Below are positions 35,734 through 43,253 of a stretch of 54,183 nucleotides of DNA, one piece after another. Within the stretch, counting starts at the first letter, position 1. Each line of letters starts with the position of its first letter. Under the pieces are notes generated by a model. It saw only the letters and a list, made by a program, of their open reading frames with translations, was not told where the DNA came from and did no database searches. Location: contig JAPPLF010000111.1 of NCBI GenBank assembly GCA_028874215.1, positions 52,817-106,999 of the forward strand. The letters are read 5' to 3'. The position numbers were made by a program, and so were the translations under genes. This DNA comes from Acidobacteriota bacterium (GTDB lineage: Bacteria; Acidobacteriota; UBA6911; RPQK01; JAJDTT01).

Positions 35734-36720
35734 ATGAAACGGGTTCTGGTGGTGGGGGCGGGATCCATCGGATTGCGGCACCTGCGGCTTCTGACCGAGG
35801 TCGAAGGTTTCGCCGTCGAGGTCTGCGACAGCCGGCCCGATGGGTTGTCCGAAGCCGCAGCCGCCATTCCCGGCGCCCGCCAATGGAGCGACTTCCGTGA
35901 GGCCGCCGCCTCCCGTCCCGACATGGTCTTCGTCTGCACTCCACCCGGCTCCCACGCCGCCCTGACCCGCATCGCCCTGGAATCGGGAGCCCATGTCTTC
36001 TGCGAGAAGCCGATCTCCGATTCCGCCGCTGGCGCCAGGAGCATGATCCGGGATCAGCAACGGACGGACCGGCTTCTGAACGTGGGGTTCGTCCAGAGGT
36101 TCATGCCGGAGATGCTGCGCGCCCGGAAACTCATCCGGGACGGCCGCGTTGGACGGGTCTGCTATGCCCGCTTCTCCGTCGCTACCCTGAATACGCTGCA
36201 GAACTCCCGCTCCCGGCACCAGCGCGACGTCTTCGGCTCGGCGGCCCTGGACTACGTCTACGGGTTCGACACCTTCTGGTGGCTCATGAGGGAACGGCCC
36301 GTCTCGGTGTACGCCCGGGGCATCCAGGTCGAGGGACTCCCCTTCACCAGCCGCCCCAACCTCCTCAGCGCCGTAATCGAATATGAATCCGAGCGGGTCG
36401 CCGAGTTGCACATCGACTACGTCGCCTACCCGGACCGCTGCACGTATACGTTCCAGGGAGAGCTGGGCTACGTTCGGGTGGATCTGAGCCGCAACATGGT
36501 GGAACACGGCGACCGGGAAACCGGACGGCGGTACGTGGAAAACCTCTCTGTGGACCGCGACGACGTAATGCGGGACCAGCGGGATCATTTTCTGGGCGCT
36601 GTGGAGGGACGGCACCCGGTGAGCAGTCCGCCCCGGGACGCCCTTCACGGAACGCTGGGAGTGGACGCTCTGATACGATCTCTAAGAACAGGGCGGCCCG
36701 AACCCCTGGAGACCGGCTGA
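35734..36720 (+). CDS. Gfo/Idh/MocA family oxidoreductase
   Basis: A 328-aa NAD(P)-dependent dehydrogenase. The Rossmann loop is canonical (VLVVGAGSIGLRHLRLL), followed by FVCTPPGSHA and the catalytic-region Lys in HVFCEKPISDSAAGA. The C-terminal beta-domain includes HQRDVFGSAALDYVYGFDTF. It is shorter than the gene at 32344 and only distantly related. The start is ATG 35734 (a GTG lies one codon earlier). It heads a plus-strand run with two amidohydrolases (17 nt and then 10 nt gaps) and a Rieske protein, and likely takes part in the same catabolic pathway. Confidence 0.9.
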   Translation: MKRVLVVGAGSIGLRHLRLLTEVEGFAVEVCDSRPDGLSEAAAAIPGARQWSDFREAAASRPDMVFVCTPPGSHAALTRIALESGAHVFCEKPISDSAAGARSMIRDQQRTDRLLNVGFVQRFMPEMLRARKLIRDGRVGRVCYARFSVATLNTLQNSRSRHQRDVFGSAALDYVYGFDTFWWLMRERPVSVYARGIQVEGLPFTSRPNLLSAVIEYESERVAELHIDYVAYPDRCTYTFQGELGYVRVDLSRNMVEHGDRETGRRYVENLSVDRDDVMRDQRDHFLGAVEGRHPVSSPPRDALHGTLGVDALIRSLRTGRPEPLETG

Positions 36721-36737
36721 AGGGCCGGGGAGTCGAA

Positions 36738-37775
36738 ATGATCGACTGCGACATCCACAACCAGCTTCCCTCCCTGGAGACGCTGGTGCCCTACCTGGAC
36801 GAGCACTGGCGGGCGTACATCCGCGAATCGGCGTTCGTGGGCCCCGACGTAAACGACTATCCCGAGGGAACAGGCCTTCCGGCGCGGCCGGGCACCACGC
36901 CCCCGTCAGGAGGGCCACCCGGGTCTGACCCCGAATTCCTCTGCTCCCAGACCCTGGATGCCTGGGACCTGGAGCTGGGCATACTGAACTGCAACTACTG
37001 GGTTCAGAGCGTCCACAACGAATATCTGGCGTCGGCGCTGGCCACCGCCATCAACACCTGGCAGGCGGAGCACTGGCTGACGGCGGACCCCCGCCTGCGC
37101 GCCTCCCTGGTGGTGCCGAGCCAGAACCCGGTCCTGGCCGCCCGGGAGATCGATCGCATGGGGCATCACCCCGGTTTCGTGCAGGTGATCGTGCCGGTTC
37201 GATCCTGGACTCCTTATGGAAACCGCCGCTTCGATCCACTCTACGAGGCGGCCCTCCGCCACGACCTGGTCGTCGGTATCCATTTCGGCGGTTCCTCCGG
37301 GAATCCGCCCACCCCCTGCGGGTGGCCCTCCACCTATCTGGAGGAGTACGCCGGCATGTCCCAGGTCTTCCAGTCGCAGGTCCTGAGCCTGATTGCCGAT
37401 GGGACCTTCGACCGCTATCCCGGGCTGCGGGTGGCGCTGTTGGAGGCCGGCTTCACCTGGGTGCCCTCCCTCATGTGGCGGCTCGACAAGGAATGGAGGG
37501 GACTGCGCCGGGACATCCCCTGGGTCAAGCGTCCGCCGTCGGAATACATCCGGGAACACATCCGGCTGACCCTGCAGCCCGTGGACGCGCCCCCCCGGTC
37601 CCCGCAGCTGCTGGAGATCCTGGAGCAGATGGACGGACAGGACCTCCTGATGTTCTCGTCCGACTACCCACATTGCCACAATGACACCCTGGAGGAAGAC
37701 CTTCCGGCCCAGCTTCCCGATTTACCATGGGACCGGATCGGATCTGAGAACGCCCGCGAGTTTTATCGTCTTTGA
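36738..37775 (+). CDS. Amidohydrolase 2 family protein (ACMSD-like), copy 1
   Basis: A 345-aa TIM-barrel metal-dependent hydrolase or decarboxylase of the amidohydrolase-related family (PF04909). The metal-site motifs are MIDCDIHNQLPS at the very start (D-x-H), VGIHFGGSSGN in the middle, and FSSDYPHCHND near the C-terminus. Family members include ACMS decarboxylase, gamma-resorcylate decarboxylase and related enzymes acting on aromatic acids. ATG 36738 has GGGGAG upstream. The next gene is a paralogue starting 10 nt after this stop, so the pair may form a heteromer or act on successive intermediates. Confidence 0.9.
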   Translation: MIDCDIHNQLPSLETLVPYLDEHWRAYIRESAFVGPDVNDYPEGTGLPARPGTTPPSGGPPGSDPEFLCSQTLDAWDLELGILNCNYWVQSVHNEYLASALATAINTWQAEHWLTADPRLRASLVVPSQNPVLAAREIDRMGHHPGFVQVIVPVRSWTPYGNRRFDPLYEAALRHDLVVGIHFGGSSGNPPTPCGWPSTYLEEYAGMSQVFQSQVLSLIADGTFDRYPGLRVALLEAGFTWVPSLMWRLDKEWRGLRRDIPWVKRPPSEYIREHIRLTLQPVDAPPRSPQLLEILEQMDGQDLLMFSSDYPHCHNDTLEEDLPAQLPDLPWDRIGSENAREFYRL

Positions 37776-37785
37776 GGAGAAAACC

Positions 37786-38922
37786 ATGGCCATCGCCGTT
37801 GAACCCCGGACTCGCAACATGACCAGAGGAAGGCGCCGGCCCAAGACCGCCGTCATCGACTGCGACATTCACAACGCGCTGCCCTCGGACGAGGCGATCC
37901 GCAAATACCTCCCCCCGCGCTGGCGGAAACACCACCGGATGTTCGGTCTCCGGGGCCACGTCGGGTGCGAGTACCCCCGAGCCAGTCCCAACGCCGCGCG
38001 GCACGACTCCTGGCCCCCTTCCGGTCTGCCCGCCGGTTCGGACCTGGATTTTCTCCGGGAGCAGTTGCTGGACGAGTGGGACTTGGAATACGGCTTACTG
38101 AACTGCCTCATCGGAGCGGGACGGCAGCAGAACCTGGAGTTCGGCGCCGCCTTTTCCCAGGGCCTCAACGACTGGCAGATCGAGACTTGGCTGGAGCCCG
38201 AGCCGAGGCTGCGGGCCTCCGTCGTGATCCCCTATGAAGACGGCGAGCTCTCGGCGGCCGAGATCGACCGCGTCGGAGACCATCCCGGCTATGTCCAGGT
38301 GCTGGTGGCCGCCCGCACCCAACAGCCGCTGGGCCGGCGCAAGTACTGGAGGATTTACGAGGCCTGCGAGCGCCACGATCTCCCCTTCGGCATCCACTTC
38401 GGAGGAAACTCCGGTCAGCCCCTGACCGGCGGAGGATGGCCGAACCACTACTACGAGGACCACGCCGGCATGCCCCAGGCCTTTCAGTCCCAGGTGATCA
38501 GCCTGGTCACGGAAGGGGTGTTCGAAAGATTTCCCGGATTGAAGGTGGTGCTGATCGAGGGCGGATTCGCCTGGCTGCCTCCCCTCATGTGGCGCCTGGA
38601 CCGTTCCTGGCGGAGGCTCAAGGAGGAGGTTCCCGACCTGAAGCGGTTGCCGTCCGAGACCATCCGCCGCCATTTCTGGCTCACCACCCAACCCATGGAG
38701 GAACCGCCCCGGCACGAGTACCTGGTGCAATTGCTGGACCAACTGGACATGGACGACCGTCTTCTCTTCGCCACCGACTACCCTCACTGGGACTTCGACT
38801 CCCCGGCTCAGGCCATCCCGCCGAGCCTTTCCCGGGAGTTCCGGCGAGGCGTCATGTCGGAGAACGCCCGGAGCCTCTACGATTTCGGAGAGGGGAGCGG
38901 CGGCTTTCTTGCCGCCGAATAG
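37786..38922 (+). CDS. Amidohydrolase 2 family protein (ACMSD-like), copy 2
   Basis: A 378-aa paralogue of the preceding gene. It shares AVIDCDIHNALPSDEAI near residue 25, FGIHFGGNSGQPLTGGGWP and the C-terminal FATDYPHWDFDSP metal motif. It has a ~22-residue basic N-terminal extension (RTRNMTRGRRRPK). ATG 37786 follows GAGGAGA, which overlaps the end of copy 1. Its last codons (GGFLAAE and the stop) are encoded by a REP-like palindrome at 38899-38916, so an inserted repeat seems to have supplied the present C-terminus. Confidence 0.9.
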   Translation: MAIAVEPRTRNMTRGRRRPKTAVIDCDIHNALPSDEAIRKYLPPRWRKHHRMFGLRGHVGCEYPRASPNAARHDSWPPSGLPAGSDLDFLREQLLDEWDLEYGLLNCLIGAGRQQNLEFGAAFSQGLNDWQIETWLEPEPRLRASVVIPYEDGELSAAEIDRVGDHPGYVQVLVAARTQQPLGRRKYWRIYEACERHDLPFGIHFGGNSGQPLTGGGWPNHYYEDHAGMPQAFQSQVISLVTEGVFERFPGLKVVLIEGGFAWLPPLMWRLDRSWRRLKEEVPDLKRLPSETIRRHFWLTTQPMEEPPRHEYLVQLLDQLDMDDRLLFATDYPHWDFDSPAQAIPPSLSREFRRGVMSENARSLYDFGEGSGGFLAAE

Positions 38923-38944
38923 GAGCGGCGGTTTTCTAACCGCC
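38899..38944 (+). repeat. Two adjacent REP-like palindromes
   Basis: The first palindrome is GGCGGC (38899-38904) with GCCGCC (38911-38916) around TTTCTT. The second is GGCGGTT (38927-38933) with AACCGCC (38938-38944). The first lies inside the 3' end of the amidohydrolase gene. Both belong to the same family as the elements at 120, 23453, 23574, 50042, 50942 and 52932. Confidence 0.7.
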
Positions 38945-38978
38945 GAACTCCGGAGTAACCAATTGGCAGAGAGAAACG

Positions 38979-38996
38979 GGCGATTAGAAATCGTCC
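38979..38996 (+). repeat. Short hairpin before the Rieske gene
   Basis: GGCGATT and AATCGTC face each other around a short AGA loop, with one extra G and C at the ends. It is structurally like the neighbouring REP-like palindromes and lies 23 nt before the Rieske start, where it could affect translation of that gene. Confidence 0.4.
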
Positions 38997-39018
38997 TTTC
39001 AGAACGAACAACGAGCCA

Positions 39019-39498
39019 ATGCCGGTGAAGCGACACCTGATCTGCAGCGTCGACTCTCTGCCCCCCGGTTCCCGCAGAGTAGTGAAGATCGGCGTCCGGT
39101 CCATCGGCGTCTTCAACGTGGACGGCCGTTTCTACGCCCTTCGCAACAGTTGTCCCCATCAGGGCGGCCCGATCTGCCTGGGACACCTGACGGGGTTCGC
39201 CACGTCGCCGACTCCCGGCGAGTTCGAGTACCTGCGGAAAGGGGAGATCCTGCGTTGCCCCTGGCACGGGTGGGAGTTCGACGTCAAGACCGGCCAGTCC
39301 TGGTTCGACCCGGCCCGGCTGCGGGTGGCCACCTATCCGGCCCGGGTCGAGAGCGGCGCCACTCTGGCGGCGGACCACTGCGGCTCCGAGTCCGATCCCG
39401 GGATGAGCGGCCTCTGCCGGGAACCGTACACGCTGGAGACCTACCCGGTGGCGGTGGAGGCGGACTACGTCGTCGTGGAGGTTCCGGGGAGCTCCTGA
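39019..39498 (+). CDS. Rieske [2Fe-2S] ferredoxin-like protein
   Basis: A 159-aa soluble protein with a full Rieske motif: C45-P-H47 in NSCPHQGGP and C80-P-W-H83 in LRCPWHGWEFD, spaced for a [2Fe-2S] cluster with two Cys and two His ligands. It is longer than simple Rieske ferredoxins (~105 aa), with an insert LTGFATSPTPGEFEYLRKGE between the ligand pairs and a C-terminal extension. Probably an electron carrier or a standalone subunit for an oxygenase. No oxygenase alpha subunit is adjacent; the cytochrome P450 at 20399 is too far away to assume pairing. It ends the Gfo/Idh-amidohydrolase run. Confidence 0.92.
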   Translation: MPVKRHLICSVDSLPPGSRRVVKIGVRSIGVFNVDGRFYALRNSCPHQGGPICLGHLTGFATSPTPGEFEYLRKGEILRCPWHGWEFDVKTGQSWFDPARLRVATYPARVESGATLAADHCGSESDPGMSGLCREPYTLETYPVAVEADYVVVEVPGSS

Positions 39499-39508
39499 CA
39501 TGAACATC

Positions 39509-39545
39509 ATTGACATCAATTATTAGAGTTCATATTATGCGGTGA
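39509..39545 (+). promoter_or_regulatory. Sigma70-like promoter and candidate operator of the VapBC operon
   Basis: A consensus -35 TTGACA (39510-39515) and a -10 TATTAT (39533-39538) are exactly 17 nt apart. Transcription would begin about 7 nt after the -10, at or very near the ATG at 39545, so the message is likely leaderless. The inverted repeat ATTGA-CA-TCAAT (39509-39520) overlaps the -35, and TGAAC (39501-39505) pairs with GTTCA (39528-39532) around the promoter; these are plausible VapB binding sites for autoregulation. The tract is strikingly AT-rich compared with its surroundings. Confidence 0.7.
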
Positions 39546-39814
39546 TGCGTACAACTCTCACCATCGACGAAGACATCGCCCTCCGGATTCAGGACCTGCG
39601 GCGGCGCCGCGGACACTCATTGAAGCAGGTCATCAATCGACTGTTGCGCGAAGGACTGCGAAGCAGCCAGCAGACGCCGCACGCCAAACCCTATCGCACG
39701 AAGACCCGCAAGCTCGGCCTGAGGCCCGGCTTCGACACCGCCGGGTTCAACCAACTGGTGGACGAACTGGAGGCGGAGGAGTATCAAGTCCGGGAGACCC
39801 TGTTGCGCCAATGA
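39545..39814 (+). CDS. VapB-type ribbon-helix-helix antitoxin
   Basis: An 89-aa protein starting MRTTLTIDEDIALRIQDLRR, followed by GHSLKQVINRLLREGLR: a beta-strand and two helices typical of ribbon-helix-helix antitoxins that bind their own promoter. The C-terminal half (TAGFNQLVDELEAEEYQ) would wrap the toxin. The stop overlaps the start of the PIN toxin gene (ATGATGA at 39811-39817). There is no Shine-Dalgarno before the ATG, in line with the leaderless promoter placed immediately upstream. Confidence 0.9.
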   Translation: MRTTLTIDEDIALRIQDLRRRRGHSLKQVINRLLREGLRSSQQTPHAKPYRTKTRKLGLRPGFDTAGFNQLVDELEAEEYQVRETLLRQ

Positions 39815-40242
39815 TGATTCCGGACGTCAACCTGCTCGTCTACGCGGTCGACGAGACGAGTCCGTTCCATGTGAAGGCGCGGCGCTGGTGGGATCGGTCG
39901 CTCTCATCGACCGCCGCCGTGGGCCTCTGCTACGCAAGCATACTGGGGTTCGTGCGGCTGACGACGAACCGGCGCGTATTCAAATCGCCACTGGGCGTGC
40001 GAGACGCGCTCGACCAAGTGGAGAGCTGGTTCGATCAGCCGAACTCCGTGCTGCTGGCACCGACGGAACGTCATTGGTCGATCCTGTCCGGGCTGCTTCG
40101 GTCGACGGAGGTGGGAGCCAACCTGACCACGGACGCCCACATCGCCGCGTATGCGATCGAACATGCCGGGGTCCTGTACTCGAACGACGGCGACTTCGCT
40201 CGCTTCGAGGGGCTGCGTTGGAGGAACCCGCTGGCAGGATGA
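39811..40242 (+). CDS. VapC-type PIN domain toxin
   Basis: A 143-aa PIN-domain ribonuclease of the Mtu-PIN type. The first catalytic Asp is in MIPDVNLLVYAVD; the central motif is ILGFVRLTTNRRVF; the C-terminal acidic residues are in TTDAHIAAYAIEHAG and YSNDGDFARFEG. VapC toxins cleave tRNA or rRNA when freed from VapB. The start is either ATG 39811 or ATG 39814, both overlapping the antitoxin stop. The module sits between a catabolic run and a ThDP enzyme gene and looks inserted. Confidence 0.93.
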   Translation: MMIPDVNLLVYAVDETSPFHVKARRWWDRSLSSTAAVGLCYASILGFVRLTTNRRVFKSPLGVRDALDQVESWFDQPNSVLLAPTERHWSILSGLLRSTEVGANLTTDAHIAAYAIEHAGVLYSNDGDFARFEGLRWRNPLAG

Positions 40243-40305
40243 GACACCCGGATCGGCCGGAGCCGTCAAGAGCACGGTGAGATCTACAACTTGGAGAAGA
40301 GTCCC

Positions 40306-41943
40306 ATGAACGGCGCTGATGCCATCGTCAAGATCCTGCAAATGGAAGGGATCCGGCAGGTCTTCTGCTACCCCTTGACCAACCTCCTGGACGCCCTGGC
40401 CCGGGCCGGCGTCCGCATCCTCAGCTCCCGGCAGGAGCGGGTCGCCGGCAACATGGCCGACGGCGTCTCCCGGTCCACCAACGGCCGGCAGATCGGGGTC
40501 TTCACCGTCCAGTCCCGCGCCGGCGCCGAGAACGCATTCGCAGGAGTGGCTCACTCCTTCACCGATTCCACCCCCGTCCTCTTCCTGCCGGGGCACGCGG
40601 GTCTGGACCAGATCGGGACCCATCCCTCCTTCGACTGCGTCGACAACTACCGGGCCACCACCAAGATGGCCAACAAGGTGATCTCGCCCGAGCTGGCGCC
40701 CAGCCGATTGCGGCACGCCTTCACCGCCCTGCGCTCGGGGAGGCCGGGCCCGGTGATGCTGGAGGTGCTGGACGACGCCTGCAAGGCGGAGTTCAATGGC
40801 GACCTGGAATACACGCCGATCCCCCGAATGCGGGTGGCGGCCGATCCGGGAGCGGTGGAAGAGGCCGCCGAGCGTTTGCTCCGGGCCGAGCGTCCCATGA
40901 TCTGGGCCGGACAGGGCGTCCTCTACGCCGAGGCGAGCCGGGAACTGGTGGAGGTGGCCGAGATTCTGGGCATTCCCGTCATGACGACCCTCCAAGGGAA
41001 GAGCGGTTTCCCCGAACGCCATGAGCTCTCGGCCGGCGTCGGCGCCTACTCCGTCACCTTGATGGCGCGGCATTGCCTGGCCGAGTCCGATCTGGTCCTG
41101 GCGGTGGGGTCCAGTCTCACAGTGGCGCCATTCACGCCGCCGATCCCGCCTGGGAAAGCCATCATCCACGCCACCGTGGACCCGTCCGACATCAACAAGG
41201 AATACCCGGCGGTACTCCCCGTCGTGGCCGACGCCAAGCTGTTCCTGGCGCAACTGGCCGAGGTCTTGAAGTCCAAGGTGGGAAAAGGCCGGGAGGCCCA
41301 TCGCCGGGAGACGGCGGAGACCCTCTCCCGGCTGCGGAGCGCCTGGCTGGAGGAATTCGAGTCCCTTTTCAGTGACGACTCCCAACCCGTCAACGGTTAC
41401 CGGATGTTCCGGGAGCTCTGGTCGGTCATCGACCCGGACACGTCCATCGTGACCCACGAATCGGGAGCCTCGCGGGACATCCAGAGCGTCTTCTACCGGG
41501 CCAACACTCCCCGAAGCTACCTGGGATGGGGCCAGTCCTCCCAACTGGGCTTTTCCCTGGGCCTGGCCATGGGAGCCAAGATCGCCAATCCGGACAAGCT
41601 GGTGGTCAACGTCATGGGGGACGCCTCCGTGGGGATGACCGGAATGGATTGGGAGACGGCGGTCCGGGAGAACATCCCCATCCTCACCGTGATCAAGCAC
41701 GATTCCATCTTCAGCGGCTATGACCGCCACATCCCCGTGGCCATCGAGCGCTACAAGCTCTCGACCCAGACCGGCGACTACGCCAACGTGGCGCGGGCCC
41801 TGGGCTGCCATGCGGAAAAGGTCGAAACGGTCCAGGATTTGCAGCCGGCCCTGAAGCGGGCGATTCAGGCCACCAAAGACGGCCAGCCGGCCGTCGTCGA
41901 CGTGATCACCGCCGAGACCCGCAAGTTGTCCAAGATTTACTGA
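40306..41943 (+). CDS. Thiamine diphosphate-dependent enzyme (acetolactate synthase-like)
   Basis: A 545-aa enzyme of the ThDP superfamily in the acetohydroxyacid synthase/benzoylformate decarboxylase layout. The catalytic Glu is at residue 44 in SRQERVAGNMADG; a central nucleotide-like domain follows (PMIWAGQGVLYAEAS), and the C-terminal ThDP site shows MGDASVGMTGMDWETAV. The usual NN of the GDG-x24-NN motif is replaced here by KHD (LTVIKHDSIF), so metal binding differs from the consensus. The start is ATG 40306 after GGAGAAGAG, rather than the TTG five codons earlier. The reaction is not assignable; it may decarboxylate a 2-oxo acid or be an oxalyl-CoA or sulfo-type member. Confidence 0.88.
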   Translation: MNGADAIVKILQMEGIRQVFCYPLTNLLDALARAGVRILSSRQERVAGNMADGVSRSTNGRQIGVFTVQSRAGAENAFAGVAHSFTDSTPVLFLPGHAGLDQIGTHPSFDCVDNYRATTKMANKVISPELAPSRLRHAFTALRSGRPGPVMLEVLDDACKAEFNGDLEYTPIPRMRVAADPGAVEEAAERLLRAERPMIWAGQGVLYAEASRELVEVAEILGIPVMTTLQGKSGFPERHELSAGVGAYSVTLMARHCLAESDLVLAVGSSLTVAPFTPPIPPGKAIIHATVDPSDINKEYPAVLPVVADAKLFLAQLAEVLKSKVGKGREAHRRETAETLSRLRSAWLEEFESLFSDDSQPVNGYRMFRELWSVIDPDTSIVTHESGASRDIQSVFYRANTPRSYLGWGQSSQLGFSLGLAMGAKIANPDKLVVNVMGDASVGMTGMDWETAVRENIPILTVIKHDSIFSGYDRHIPVAIERYKLSTQTGDYANVARALGCHAEKVETVQDLQPALKRAIQATKDGQPAVVDVITAETRKLSKIY

Positions 41944-42003
41944 AGAAGAAAGGGAAATATTTGGCGAGTCTTCGATGGCGACATACTGAAAGGAATCAGT
42001 CAG

Positions 42004-42237
42004 ATGCCTAAAAGGACCTTCAGCGTTCGTACGGATCGCAGAATACTCCGGAAATTGGACAGGCTTGCCAGACAGCAGGAACGGTCACGCGACGACATCG
42101 TGAACGAAGCGATCGATAATTTTCTCGAACTGTACTCCTGGCAGGATCAACGAGTCCGGGCGGGAATCGAGGCAGCCGATCAAGGCCGATTCGCCGGAAC
42201 AGCCGAGATGCAACGGGTATTCGGCAAATATGGGTAG
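42004..42237 (+). CDS. Lone ribbon-helix-helix (CopG-like) protein
   Basis: 77 aa: MPKRTFSVRTDRRILRKLDR then SRDDIVNEAIDNFLELY, a classic RHH pattern of ParD/CopG-type antitoxins or regulators. Such genes are usually followed by a ParE/RelE toxin, but the next frame is a different small protein 146 nt downstream, and I find no toxin. It may be an orphan antitoxin or a free-standing regulator. ATG 42004 follows AAGGAATC. Confidence 0.75.
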   Translation: MPKRTFSVRTDRRILRKLDRLARQQERSRDDIVNEAIDNFLELYSWQDQRVRAGIEAADQGRFAGTAEMQRVFGKYG

Positions 42238-42383
42238 TGCTTGATCGTACGTCTCCGATGGCCTAACCAATCCGGGAATGAGTATCGTCCATCGTCTGGT
42301 TTGGTAGAATCATTCAAGAAGCTTGAGTTTCTTGTGTTCTCGATTTTTCTTCGCCAATAGTCACCAAAGAACTGAGGAATGCC

Positions 42384-42638
42384 ATGGCTGAGAATGACCT
42401 GTCCGTGGAGACCACGATCTTCAAACGACACAGGGCCGAGTTCGAACGTGATCATCGCTGGGAGTGGATCGTCATTCATGGAGATGACTACGTGGAGTTC
42501 TTCGAGGACTTCCAAGTTGCTGCGCAGACTGCCGTGGCCCGTTTTGGACGGGGCCCTTACCTGATTCGGCAAATCGGGGTCCCCACTCCATCTCTGCCGG
42601 CTTCCGTCCTTTTCAGGCCCGTCAATGCCGACCGTTGA
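42384..42638 (+). CDS. Small protein paired with retropepsin-like protease
   Basis: An 84-aa protein of unknown function. The pattern is WEWIVIHGDDYVEFFEDFQV, then ARFGRGPYLIRQIG and LPASVLFRP. This 'hgd..v..f..f..aa..a..rfg.gpyliRqig' organisation is one I recognise from small bacterial genes adjacent to aspartyl-protease-like genes, but no function is known to me. It overlaps the retropepsin gene by 14 nt. GAGGA lies upstream. It could be a substrate, regulator or inhibitor of the protease; that is only inferred from the pairing. Confidence 0.7.
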   Translation: MAENDLSVETTIFKRHRAEFERDHRWEWIVIHGDDYVEFFEDFQVAAQTAVARFGRGPYLIRQIGVPTPSLPASVLFRPVNADR

Positions 42639-43113
42639 ATGTGGATTCCCAGACGCCCAGAACAGACCGGGATCGGCAAGACTTGTCCAATATGGACCTA
42701 CTCTGGAAGTCCGAGTGGGGTTTGATCCACACTATCGTCCTTCGTCAAATCCGGTTCCTTCGCTTTCAAGTGATCGGATCCCGGCGCTTGTCGATACGGG
42801 CGCTACCGAGAGTTGCATCGACAGCATTCTAGCCGACAGGTTGAATCTTCCCTTTGTAGGAGAGCAACGGTTTTCCGGTATTTCAGGATCAAGCCGTCGA
42901 CGTATGCATTTGGCTCAGATTTTGGTTCCTGGTCTCCAGTGGGTGATATATGGCCGGTTTGCCGCTGTTGACCTCATTTCTGGAGGGCAGCCACATGCGG
43001 TCCTCCTCGGGAGAACCTTCCTGAGAGGTTTCAGGATGATCTACGAAGGCCGCTCGGGAAGGGTGATTATCGAAAACGAATCCTCCGTAGTTCTCACTGC
43101 TCGTCCGATGTGA
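42625..43113 (+). CDS. Retropepsin-like aspartic protease
   Basis: A 162-aa single-domain protein with the active-site motif ALVDTGATESCID (Asp57-Thr-Gly) and the second conserved hydrophobic segment VLLGRTFLRGF, which corresponds to the h-h-G strand of retropepsins. No transmembrane helix or signal is seen, so it probably works in the cytoplasm as a dimer. Bacterial single-domain retropepsins are rarely characterised. It overlaps the 84-aa upstream gene, so the pair is co-expressed. The base composition of this segment is lower in GC than the flanking genes, which suggests acquisition from outside. Confidence 0.85.
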   Translation: MPTVECGFPDAQNRPGSARLVQYGPTLEVRVGFDPHYRPSSNPVPSLSSDRIPALVDTGATESCIDSILADRLNLPFVGEQRFSGISGSSRRRMHLAQILVPGLQWVIYGRFAAVDLISGGQPHAVLLGRTFLRGFRMIYEGRSGRVIIENESSVVLTARPM

Positions 43114-43253
43114 ATCGCTCCTCACCCAAAGGTGTGGGAGCCCACAACAGGTCTTCCTCGTTCAGTAGCTGAAGAGAAAATTCTCTTTGACATTCCCTGG
43201 GCGACGTTGTGCTCAATTCGGGTGATGCAAGTTCGACCTTCGTCTTAGCTCCC

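Noticed and set aside
43133-43146. TGTGGGAGCCCACA palindrome as a terminator
   Set aside because: The stem is short and lacks a T-tract; it may be chance, although it lies between convergent genes.
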